The notes under the pieces were generated by a model that saw nothing but the letters and a program-made list of their open reading frames with translations, was not told the origin of the DNA and ran no database searches. From Elephas maximus indicus (lineage: Eukaryota; Chordata; Mammalia; Proboscidea; Elephantidae), in NCBI RefSeq assembly GCF_024166365.1, contig NC_064831.1, forward strand, positions 25,410,768-25,474,767: a stretch of DNA of 64,000 nucleotides, given 5' to 3'. Positions 11,758 to 22,635 of the stretch are shown here, one piece after another (position 1 is the stretch's first letter; each line of letters opens with the position of its first letter). A program made the position numbers and the translations under genes.

Positions 11758-11860
11758 AGAGTTCCCAAGAAGCATCTGCTGGATTCAAACTGCCAACCTC
11801 TTGGTTAGTTGCTGTAGCTCTTAACCACTACACCACCAGGGTCTCCACGAATACTTCAAA
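11758..11860 (-). mobile_element. AfroSINE, antisense, partial
   Basis: It contains 'ggattcaaactgccaacctc' (complement of the B box) and 'ctcttaaccactacaccacc' (complement of the A-box head). The 3' part is missing. Confidence 0.85.
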
Positions 11861-12299
11861 ACTTTTCTTGCTATTCCGCAGTTTCTGATTTCACTTTTAT
11901 TTCATTCACCTAGCTACCTCACATTTATGTTAAAAGAAGAGATAGAAGGTATCAAATAAAAACATCCTCACATGCCTGGTAATAAATATGAAAATCTACC
12001 TACATCTACAAAAACATATCTTCATCTTTCCATTCTTATTCTGTCCTTCTGATTACTACAGAGGAACTTGCACTATTTCCGCATATGGTCAAATTTTCAG
12101 CTTTCCATTTTGATCTTCGAATCCCATCAACTGGCTTTCTCTGGAAGCTTACAGATCTTTTATACTTTACCTTTTTTTTTTTTTTGTCAAATGTTACTTT
12201 TTCAGCAATTACTTTATAAGAAAGACAAAGTAGACAATCACGATACAAACACCATTGTTTCACTTTCAATCTACTTGTGTCCTTGAATCTGAAATTTGT
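11861..12299. other. No gene recognised
   Basis: AT-rich sequence with a T-run at 12173-12185. Short open frames on both strands look random. Nothing was identified. Confidence 0.5.
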
Positions 12300-13160
12300 C
12301 ACCTTTCAGTACCATATAGCAGGATCTTCAATTTTTTTCCAGTCTGACAACCTCTGACTTTTGACTAGATTGTTTTAATCTATTTATATTTAATGCCATT
12401 TTACTTTTTGTTTTGTATATATCTCTTTTTTTCCTTCACTCCTCCTTTACTTCTTTTGCAAAATGTGAATATTTTCTAGTGAAACTTTTAATAATATTTT
12501 TACTATTTCTTGAGCTATTTCTTAGTGTTTGTTCTAGGGCTTATGATATAAACCAAAACTTAACAGTGATTCCTTCGGATTTGCCCTAACATTATACTAA
12601 TGATAAGAATATGTTACTTCTATATATAGCTCCATTCTCTCTTTTCCCTTTTTGGCTATTATTGTTAAACTTTTTGTATCTCTGCGTGTTACAAACTCCA
12701 AAATAAATTATTTTAATTCTTACATTATAAGTTGTTGTTGGGTGTGGTTGAGTCAGTTCTGACTCATAGTGACACCATGTACAACAGAACAAAACACTGC
12801 CTGTTCCTTCTCCGTCTTCACAATTATTGCCATGTATGAGCCCATTACTTTATGTAGATTTATGCAATAAAAGATAATGAGAAAAAAGAGAAAAAAAAAC
12901 AGGAAAGTAGGTATTTGTAATGTTTACTGCATTAACTTTCTTATTTACCATTTCTTGTTCTCTTCATTTGTTCCTCTGAACTTGTGCTACCATCAGGTGT
13001 TATTTCCTCACTCCTACACAGCTTCCTTCCCACATGACTTTGTGCTGTTATTGTTGGATATATTTTATTTCTACATTTTATAGGCCCAAACAGAAATCAT
13101 ATACATATTGTTTTACACAATTGCTTTTTTAAATCAGTTAAGACAAGAAATGAAAAGGAA
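12300..13160 (-). mobile_element. Possible ancient L1 relic, antisense
   Basis: The T-rich, C-poor texture and blocks such as 'gttctagggcttatgatata' resemble antisense 3' regions of old mammalian L1M families. The stretch is interrupted by an RTE scrap at 12728-12846. The resemblance is from memory only; nothing else in the window confirms it. Confidence 0.3.
12728..12846 (-). mobile_element. RTE 3'-end fragment, antisense
   Basis: It starts with 'gttgttgttgggtgtggttg' and continues through 'actcatagtgacacca' and 'cacaattattgccatgtatg'. This matches the antisense 3' end of the RTE copies at 58768 and 59975. It is 5'-truncated. Confidence 0.7.
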
Positions 13161-13180
13161 TATGCATTATACAGTCTTTT

Positions 13181-13495
13181 ACAGCGGTTCAGTGGTAGAA
13201 TTCTCACCTTAATCAGGGAGACTTGGGTTTGGTTCCTGGCCAGTGTAACTCATACACAGCCACCACCCATCTGTCAGTGGAGACTTGGGTGTTGCTTTGA
13301 CATGAAGAGATTTCAGTGTACCATCCAGACTGAGATCTACTAGGAAGAAAGTTGATCTTCTAAAAAACCCTATGGATCACAATGATCTGCTCCACAGTAA
13401 ATAATGGAGATGGTGCTGGACCAGGCAGCATTTGGTTCTGTATAAATGGTGTTGTCATGAGTCCTGGACCAACTTAAAGGCAGCTAAAAATAAAA
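13181..13495 (+). mobile_element. tRNA-Gly-headed SINE with RTE-like body
   Basis: The head 'ggttcagtggtagaattctc' is close to the 5' half of a glycine tRNA, and a B-box-like 'ggtttggttcc' lies at 13226-13236. The non-tRNA body ('cacccatctgtcagtgga', 'ggatcacaatgatct') matches the element at 54673-54950. It ends in a degraded 'aaaggcagctaa' tail resembling the RTE 3' terminus. It is not a tRNA gene, because the 3' acceptor half does not pair with the 5' half. Confidence 0.75.
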
Positions 13496-13952
13496 ACACT
13501 TCTGATGCAAAGCTATCAGCCTATGCCCAGGGGGGAAATGTAATATGGATTATTATAGAAGGAAAAATCAAGATTAAGACATTGGAAAAAAATCATTGAC
13601 AATGGCCCATTTAAAAATAGAAATTGTTACTTGTTGCTCTGCCTCTGACATCATTTTATGAGCCCATGGTTAGCTGGTAAACTACTACAGGGAATAAAGC
13701 TATGTCATTACAATCAGCCATAGTTATATCTTTACCATTTGCTCTGTTAATGTGTTGTTCCTTACTTCTAACTAGTGCTCACCAAATCCACCATTTCAAA
13801 ATTCTGATACCCAGTCTTCTTTGTTAACATATGATTTGGGCATGATGATTTTATGATGTGTGAAACAAAACTTCAACTTTTCTTTCACTTTTTTTTTCAT
13901 GCTGCTTATGTAAGCATTCTGATTCCCATAAAAACAAAATTTCTATTCGCCT
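13496..13952. other. No feature recognised
   Basis: AT-rich sequence with no open frame of note and no repeat I can name. Confidence 0.5.
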
Positions 13953-14130
13953 AAAAAACAAAACAAAACAAAAACCCTGTTGCCGTCAAGTCGATTCCAA
14001 CTCATAGCAACCCTGTAGGTCAGGGGAGAACCGTTCCATAGGATTTCCAAGGAGCGCCTGGTGGATTCAAACTGCCAATGTCTTGGTTAGCAGCCATAGC
14101 ACTTAACCATTACGCTACCAGGATTTCCTC
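13953..14130 (-). mobile_element. AfroSINE, antisense, near complete
   Basis: It begins with an A-rich run of CAAAA units, complementary to the T-rich SINE tail. 'cgtcaagtcgattccaactc' (3' motif), 'aaggagcgcctggtggattc' (body and B box) and 'agcacttaaccattacgcta' (head) follow. Confidence 0.92.
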
Positions 14131-14337
14131 TATTCCCCTACTCCCTCCAAATCACAGTTTTTTTCACCTTGCTGCTTCTCCTCCTAGTATATTAATAAAT
14201 CTAACATGTCGTCAACAAAAACCCAGTGAAAAAACTACATTTCTTTTCTTTTACTTATTTGACAATACAGAGATAAAATTATCATACAAGTTCTGGAGGT
14301 TGAGGGTTTACAGCTCAATTCAGAAATTCAGACAAAT

Positions 14338-17300
14338 ACTTTTTTAATAATTTTTACTGTGCTCTAAGTGAAAGTTTACAAATCAAGTCAGACCCTCACA
14401 TACAAACTTATATACACCTTACTACATACTCCCAATTACTCTCCCCCCAATGAGACAACCTGCTCCCTCTTTCCACACTCTCTTCCTGTCCCTTTTGCCA
14501 CCTTCTAAGCCCCTCTACCATCCCATCTCTCCCCCAAGACAGGAGATGCCAACATAGTCTCAAGTGTTCACCTGATCCAAGTAGCTCACTCCCCATCAGC
14601 ATCCCTCTCCAACCCATTGTCCAGTCCAATCCATGTGTGAAGAGCTGGCTTCGGGAACGGTTCCTGTCCTGGGCCAACAGAAGGTTTGGGGACCGTGACC
14701 ACTGGGGTCCTTCTGGTCTCAGTCAGACCATTAAGTCTGGTCTTTTTATGAGAATTTGGGGTCTGCACCGCACTGTTCTCATGCTCCCTCGGGCATTTTC
14801 TGTTGTGTTCCCTGTCAGGGCAGTCATCGGTTGTAGCCAGGAACCATCTCATTCTTCTGGTCTCAGGATGATGTAGTCTCTGGTTCGTGTACCCCTTTCT
14901 GTCCCTTGGGCTCATAATTACCTTGTGTCCTTGGTGTTCTTCATTCTCCTTTGATCCAGGTGGGTTGAGACTCATTGATGCATCTTAGATGGCCTCTTGC
15001 TAGCATTTAAGATCCCAGACGCCACATTTCAAAGTGGGATGCAGAATGTTTTCATAACAGATTTTGTTATGCCAGTTGACTTAGATGTCCCTTGAAACCA
15101 TGGTCCCCAAACCCCTGCCCCTGCTTCACTGACCTTCGAAACATTCAATTTATTCAGGAAAATTCTTTGCTTTTGGTTCAGTCCAGCTGTGCTGACCTCC
15201 CCTGTATTGAGTGTTGTCCTTCCCTTCACCTAAAGTAGTTCTTATCTACTATCTAATCAGTAAGTAACCCTCTCCCACCCTCCCTCCCTCCCTCCTCTCG
15301 TAACCACAAAAGAATTTGTTCTTCTCAGTTTAAACTATTTCTCGAGTTCTTATAATAGTGGTCTTATACAATATTAGTCCTTTTGCAACTGACTAATTTC
15401 ACTCAGCATAATGCCTTCCAGGTTCCTCCATGTTATGAAATGTTTCACAGATTTATCATTGTTCTTTATCGATGTACAGTATTCCATTGTGTGACCATAC
15501 CATAATTTATTTATCTATTCAGCCATTGATGGTCACCTTGGTTGCTTCCATCTTTTTGCTATTCTAAACAGTGCTGCAATAAACATGGGTGTGCATATAT
15601 CTGTTCGAGTAAAGGCTGTTATTTCTCTAGAATATATTCCAAGGAATGGGATTGCTGGATTGTATGGTAGTTCTATTTCTACCTTTTAAGGAAGTGCCAA
15701 ATCGATTTCCAAAGTGGTTGTATCATTTGACATTCCCAGCAGCAGTGTAGAAGTGTTCCAATCTCTTCACAGCCTCTGCAACATTTATTATTTTGTGTTT
15801 TTTGGATTAATGCCAGCCTTGTTGGAGTGAGATGGAATCCCATTGTAGTTTTGATTTGCATTTCTCTAATGGCTAATGATCAAGAGAGTTTCCTCATGTA
15901 GCTGTTAGCTGCCTGAATGTCTTCTTTAGTGAAGTACCTGTTCATATCCTTTGCCCATTTTTCAATTGGGTTGTTTGTCTTTTTGTAGTTGAGCTGTAGC
16001 AGAATCACGTAGATTTTAGAGATCAGGTGCCGGTCAGAGATATCGTAGCTGAAAATTTTTTCCCAGTCTGTAGTTGGTCTTTTTAGTCTTTTGGTGAAGT
16101 CTTTAGATGAGAATAGGTGTTTGATTTTTAGGAGCTCCCAGTTATCTAATTTTTCTTCTACATTCTTTATAATGTTTTCTATACTGTTTATGCCATGTGT
16201 TAGGGCTCCTAACATTGTCCCTATTTTTTCTTCCATGATCTTTATCGTTTTAGATTTTATATTTAGGTCTTTGATCCATTTGGAGTTAGTTTTTGTTCAT
16301 GGTGTGAGGTATGGGTCCTGTTTCATTTTTTTGCAGATGGATATCCGGCTATGCCAGCACCATTTGTTAAAAAGACTATCTTTTTCCCGATTAACTGACA
16401 CTGGGCCTTTGACAAATATCAGCTGCTCGTATGTGCATAGATTTATATCTGGATTCTTAATTCTGTTCCATTGGTCTATGTGTCTGTTGTTGTACCAGTA
16501 CCAGGCTGTTTTGACTACTGTGACAGTATAACAGCTTCTAAAATCAGGTAGAGTAAGGCCTCCCACTTTCTTCTTCTTTTTCAGTAACGCTTTACTTATC
16601 CGGGGTTTCTTTCCCTTCCATATAAAGTTGGTGATTTGTTTCTCCGTCACATTGAAGAATGTCCTTGGAATTTGGATTGGAAGTGCATTGTATATATAGA
16701 TGGCTTTTGATAGAATAGACATTTTTACAATGTTAAGTCTTTCTATCCATGAGTAAGGTGTGTTTTTCCACTTAAGTAGTTCCCTTTTGGTTTCTTGCAG
16801 TAGTACCTTGTAGTTTTCTTTGTATAAGTCTTTTACATCTTTGGTAAGATTTATTCCTAAGTATTTTATCTTCTTGGGGGCTACTGTGAATGGTATTGAT
16901 TTGGTGATTTCACCTTCAGTGTTCTTTTTGTTGATGTGGAGGAATCCAACTGATTTTTCTATGTTTATCTTATAACCTGAGACTCTTCCAAACTCTTCTA
17001 TTAGTTTCAGTTGTTTTCTTGATGATTCCTTAGAGTTTTCTGTGTATAAGATCAAGTCCTCTGCAACTAGAGATAATTTTACTTCTTCCTTGTCAATCCG
17101 GATGCCCTTTATTTCTTTGTCTAGCCTAAGTGCCCTGGCTAAGACCTCCAGCACAATGTTGAATAAGAGTGGTGATAAAGGGCATCCTTGTCTGGAAATG
17201 CTTTCAGGCTCTCTCCATTTAGGATGATGTTGGCTGTTGGCTTCGTATAAATGCCCTTTATTATGTTGAGGAATTTTCCTTCTATTCCTATTTCGCTGAC

Positions 17301-19131
17301 AGGATTTGTCATGAAAGGGTATTAGACTTCGTCAAATGCCTTTCTGCATCAATTGATAAGATCATGTGATTTTTGTCTTTTGTTTTATTTATATGGTGGA
17401 TTACATTAATTGTTTTTCTTATATTGAACCATCTTTGCATAAGAGCTGGTATAAATCCCACTTGGTCATGGTGAATTTTATTTTGATATGTTGTTGAATT
17501 CTATTGGCTAGAATTTTGTTGAGGATTTTTGCATCTGTGTTCAAGATGGATATAGGTCTGTAATTTTCTTTTTTGTGCTGTCTTTAGCTGGTTTTGGTAT
17601 CAGGGACATGCTGGCTTCACAGAATTAGTTAGGGAGTATTCCATCCTCTTCTATGCTTTGAAATACCTTTAGTAGTGGTGGTGTTAACTCTTCTCTGAAA
17701 GTTTGGTAGAACTCTGCAGTGAAGCCGTCTGGGTCAGGGCTTTTTTTTTATTGGGAGTTTTTTGATCACTTTTTCGATCTCTTTTTTTGTTACAGGTCTG
17801 TTTAGTTGTTCTACTTCTGTTTGTGTTCGTTTAGGTAGGTAGTGTGTTTCTAGGAATTCATCCATTTCTTGTAGGTTTTCAAATTTGTTACACTACAATT
17901 TTTCATAGTAATCTGATATGATTCTTTCAATTTCATTTGGGTCTGCTGTGATATGGCCCATCTCATTTCTTATTCGGGTTATTTGTTTCCTTTCCTGTAT
18001 TTCTTTAGTCAGTCTGGCCAATGGTTTATCAATTTTGTTAATCGTTTCAAAGAACCAGCTTTTGGCCTTGTTAATTCAATTGTTTTCCCGTTCTCTAATT
18101 CATTTAATTCTGCTGTCATTTTTATTATTTGTTTTCTTCAGGTGCCTGAGGGTTTCTTTTGTGGTTCTCTTTCTATTTATTCAAGCTTTAGGGACAGTTC
18201 TCTGATTTTGGCTCTTTCTTCTTTATGTATGTGTGCATTTATTGATATAAATTGACCTCTAAGCACTGCTTTCGCTGTGTCCCAAAGGTTTTGATACGAA
18301 GTGTCTTCAGTCTCATTGCATTCTATGATTTTCTTTTTTCCCTCCTTAATGTCTTCTATAACCCAGTCTTTTTTTGAGCAGGATATTGTTCAGTTCCCAA
18401 GTATTTGATTTCTTTTCCCTGGTTTTTCTATTATTGATTTCTACTTTTATGGTCTTAGTTTCTGAGAAGATGCTTTGCAATATTTCAATGTTTTGGATTC
18501 TGCAAAGGCTTGTTTTATGACCTAATACGTGATCTATTCTAGAGAATGTGCCATGTGTACTAGGAAAAAAAGTATACTTTGCAGCTGTTGGGTGGAGTGT
18601 TCTGTATAAGTCTACAAGGTCAAGTTGGTTGATTGTAGCAATTAGATCTTCCATGTCTCTGTTGAGCTTCTTACTGGATGTCCTATCCTTCACCGAAAGT
18701 GGTGTGTTGAAGTCTCCTACTATAATTGTGGAGGGGTCTCACTTTTCAATGCTGATACAGTTTGTTTTATGTATCTTGCAGCCTATCATTGGTTGCATAA
18801 ATATTTAATATGGTTATATCTTCTTAGTATATTGTCCATTCAATCATTATATATTGTCCTTCCTTATCCTTTATCATGGATTTAACTTTAAGGTCTATTT
18901 TGTCAGAAATTAATATTGCCACTCCTACTCTTTTTTGATATGTTTTTTTCCATCCTTTGAGTTTTAGTTTGTATCTCTAAGTCTCAGGTGTGTCTCTTGT
19001 AGGCAGCATATAGATGGATCATGTTTTTTAATCCATTCTGCCACTCTCCGTCCCTTTATTGCTGCATTTAGTCCATTTACATTCAGGGTAATTATAGATA
19101 AGTATGAGTTTAGAGCTGTCATTTTGATGCC
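14338..19131 (-). mobile_element. L1 LINE copy D, 5'-truncated at the ORF2 start
   Basis: A minus-strand L1. The 3' end is at about 14338, with the complement of AATAAAA-type sequence just inside it. The 3'UTR runs to 15349 with the C-rich (sense G-rich) tract at about 15268-15298. ORF2 has its stop at 15350-15352 and its ATG at 19120-19122. About 9 nt upstream of that ATG the element stops, and the A-rich tail of copy E abuts it directly. ORF1 and the 5'UTR are absent. Confidence 0.93.
15350..19122 (-). pseudogene. L1 ORF2 remnant (copy D)
   Basis: The frame is nearly full length (about 1,257 codons) but broken. The ATG region encodes the endonuclease start. Open pieces include endonuclease 18346-18693, a long RT-to-thumb segment of 285 codons at 16297-17154, and C-terminal pieces 15880-16236 and 15679-15861. 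The last of these holds the '[20 protein letters not shown]' Cys/His knuckle-like motif. The RT box is altered from FADD to VAED near 17061-17072, so RT activity would be lost even if the frame were open. Confidence 0.9.
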
Positions 19132-22100
19132 TTTTTAAAAAATAATTTTTATTGTGCTTTGAGAGAAAGTTTACAAATCAAGTCAATCTCTCACACAAAA
19201 ACCCATATACACCTTGCTGCACACTCCCACTTACTCTCCCCCTAATGAGACAGCCTGCTCTCTCCCTCCACTCTCTCTTTTCCTGTCCACTTCTCCAGCT
19301 TCTAACCCCCTCCACCATCTCATCTCCACTCCAGGCAGGAGATGCCAACATAGTCTCAAGTGTCCACCTTATCAAGAAGCTCACTCCTCACCAGCACCCC
19401 TCTCCAATCCATTGTCCAATCCAATCCATGTCTGAAGAGTTCGCTTCTGGAATAGTTCCTGTCCTGGGCCAACAGAAGGTCTGGGGGCCATGACCACAGG
19501 GGTCATTCCAGTCTCAGTCAGGCCATTAAGTCTGGTCTTATGAGAATTTGGGGTCTCCATCCCACTGCTGTCCTGCTCCTTCAGGGGTTCTTTATTGTGT
19601 TCCCTGTCAGAGCAGTCATTGGTTGTAGCCGGGCACCATCTAGTTCTTCTGGTCTCAGGATGATGTAGTCTCTGGTTCATGTGGCCCTTTCTGTCTCTTG
19701 GGCTCATTATTATCTTGTGTTCGTGGTGGTCTTCATTCTCCTTTGAACCAGGTGGATTGAGACCAATTGATGCATCTTAGATGGCTGCTTGCTAACTTTT
19801 AAGACTCCAGACACCACTCTTCAAAGTGGGATGCAGAATGTTTTCTGAATCAATTTTATTAAGCCAATTGACTTAGATGTCCCCTGAGACCATGGTCCCC
19901 AGACCCCTGCCCATGCTACGATGGCTTTCGAAGCATTCAGTTTATTCAGGAAACTTCTTTGCTTTTGGTTCACTCCAATTGTGCTGACCTCCCCTGTATT
20001 TTGTGCTGTCTTTCCCTTCACCTAAAGTAGCTCTTATCTACTATAATTAGTGAATACCCCTCTTCCACCCTCCCTCCCTCGCCCCTCTCGTAACCACAAA
20101 AGAATGTTTTCTTCTCAGTTTAAACTATTTCTCAAGTTCTTATAATAGTGATCTTATACAATATTTGTCCTTTTGCAACTGACTAATTTCACTCAGCATA
20201 ATGCCTTCCAGATTCCTCCATGTTATGAAATGTTTCACAGATTATTCACTGTTCTTTACCAATGCTTATTATTCCATTGTGTGAATATACCATAATTTAT
20301 TTATCCATTCATCCATTGATGGTCACCTTGGTTGCTTCCATCTTTTTGCTATTGTAAACAGTGCTGCAATAAACATGGGTGTGCATATATCTGTTCCTGT
20401 AAAGGCTCTTATTTCTCTAGGATATATTCCAAGGAGTGGGATTGCTGGATCACATGGTAGTTCTATTTCTAACTTCTTAAGGAAGTGCCGAATCTATTCC
20501 CAAAGGGGTTGTGCCATTTGACATTCCTACCAGCAGTAGATAAGTGTTCCAATCTCTCCACAGCCTCTGCAACATTTATTATTTTGTGTTTTTTGGATTA
20601 ATGCCAGCCTTGTTGGAGTGAGATGAAATCTCATTGTAGTTTTGATCTGCATTCTCTAATGGCTAATGATCGTGAACATTTCCTCATATATCTGTTAGCT
20701 ACCTGAATGGCCTCTTTAGTGAAGTGTCTATTCATATCTTTTGCCCATTTTTTAATTGGGATGTTTGTCTTTTTGTAGTTGAGTTTTTGCAGTATCATGT
20801 AGATTTTAGAGATCAGGCGCTGATCAGAAATGTCATAGCTAAAAACTCTTTCCCAGTCTGTATGTAGTCTTTTTACTCTTTTGGTGAAGTCTTTGGATGA
20901 GCATAAGTGTTTGATTTTTAGGAGCCCCCAGTTACCTACTTTTTCTTCTACGTTCTTTATAATGTTTTCTATACTGTTTGTGCCATGTATTAGGGCTCCT
21001 AATGTTGTCCCTATTTTTTCTTCCATGATCTTTATCGTTTTCGATTTTATATTTAGGTCTTTGATCCATTTTGAGTTACTTTTTGTGCGTGGAGTGAGGT
21101 ATGGATCTTGTTTCATTTTTTTTTTTTTAGATGGATATCCAGTTATGCCAGCACCATTTGTTAAATAGACTGTCTTTTCCTCATTTAACTGTTTTGGGGA
21201 CTTTGTCAAATACCAACTGCTCATATGTGGATGGATTCACGTCTGGATTCTCAATTCTGTTCCATTGGACCATGTATCTGTTGTTATACAAGTACCAGGT
21301 TGTTTTGACTACTGTGGCAGTATAATAGGTTCTAAAATCAGGTAAAGTAAGGCCTCCAACTTTGTTCTTCTTTTTCAGTAATGCCTTATTTAACCAGGGC
21401 CTCTTTCCCTTCCATATGAAATTGGTGATTTGTTTCTCCATCTCATTAAAGTATGTCGTTGGGATTTGGATCGGAATTGCATGAAATGTATAGATCACTT
21501 TTGGTAGAATAGACATTTTTATAATGTTAAGTCTTCCTATCCACGAGCAAGGTATGTTCTTCCACTTATGTAAGTCTCTTTTGGTTTCTTGCAGAAGTGT
21601 ACTGCAGTTTTTTTTGGTATAGGTCTTTTACATCTCTGGTAAGATTTATTCCTAAGTATTTTATCTTCTTGGGGGTGCTATAAATGGCATCGACTTTGTG
21701 ATTTCCTCTTCGATGTTCTTTTTGTTGGTGTAGAGGAATCCAACTGATTTTTGTAAGTTTATCTTGTATCCTGATACTCTGCTGAACTCTTCTATTAGTT
21801 TCGGTAGTTTTCTGGAGGATTCCTTAGGGTTTTTTTGTGTATAAGATCATGCCATCTGCAAATAAAGATACTTTGACTTCTTCCTTGCCAATCTGGATGC
21901 CCTTTATTTCTTTATCTAGCCTAATTACTCTGGCTAGGACTTCCAGCGCAATGTTGAATAAGAGTGGTGATAAAGGGCATCCTTGTCTGGTTCCCGATTT
22001 CAGTGGGAATGATTTCAGGCTTTCTCCATTTAGGGTGATTTGGATGTTGGCTTTGTGTAAATGCCCTTTATTATGTTGAGAAATTTTCCTTCTATTCCCA

Positions 22101-22597
22101 TTTTGCTGAGTGTTTTTATCATGAATGAGTGTTGCACTTTGTCAAATGCCTTTTCTGCATCAGTTGATAAAATCATGTGATTTTTGTCTTCTGTTTTATT
22201 TATGTGGTAGATTATATTAATCATTTTTCTAATGTTGAACCATCCCTGCATAGCTGGTATGAATTCCACTTGGTCATGGTGAATTATTTTTTTGATATGT
22301 TGTTGAATTCTATTGGCTAGAATTTCATTGAGGATTTTTCCATCTACATTCATGAGGGATATAGGTCTATAATTTTCTTTTCTTGTGATGTCTTTACCTG
22401 GTTTTGGTATCAGGGATATGCTGGCTTTATAGAATGAGTTTGGGAGTGTTCCATCCTTTTCTATGCTCTGAAATACCTTTAGTGGTAGTGGTGTTAAGTC
22501 TTCTCTGAATGTTTGGTAGAACTCTGCAGTGAAGCTGTCCAGACCAGGGTTTTTTTTGTTGGGAGTTCTTTGAATACCTTTTCAATCTCTCTTTTTT
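19132..22597 (-). mobile_element. L1 LINE copy E, 5'-truncated in ORF2
   Basis: The 3' end abuts copy D at about 19132. The 3'UTR runs to 20139, with the C-rich tract at about 20057-20095. ORF2 runs from its stop at 20140-20142 to about 22597, just before the RT core, where an A-rich sense stretch joins the end of copy F. Sequence differences from D and F show it is a distinct copy, not a recent duplicate. Confidence 0.9.
20140..22597 (-). pseudogene. L1 ORF2 C-terminal two-thirds (copy E)
   Basis: The open pieces are 20631-21224, 21181-21516 and 22030-22353 (start of RT, with '[16 protein letters not shown]'). The RT box reads FADG at about 21851-21862, a lost catalytic residue. Frameshifts separate the pieces. 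The endonuclease domain is missing because of 5' truncation. Confidence 0.88.
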
Positions 22598-22635
22598 TTT
22601 TTTGTTCTTCTCAGTTTTTACTATTTCTCAAGATC

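Noticed and set aside
13181..13252. A glycine tRNA gene
   Set aside because: The 5' half looks tRNA-like, but the acceptor and 3' half do not pair, and the sequence runs into a SINE body repeated at 54673.
16297..17154. A 285-codon reverse transcriptase gene
   Set aside because: It is an open piece of L1 ORF2 in copy D with a destroyed RT catalytic box.
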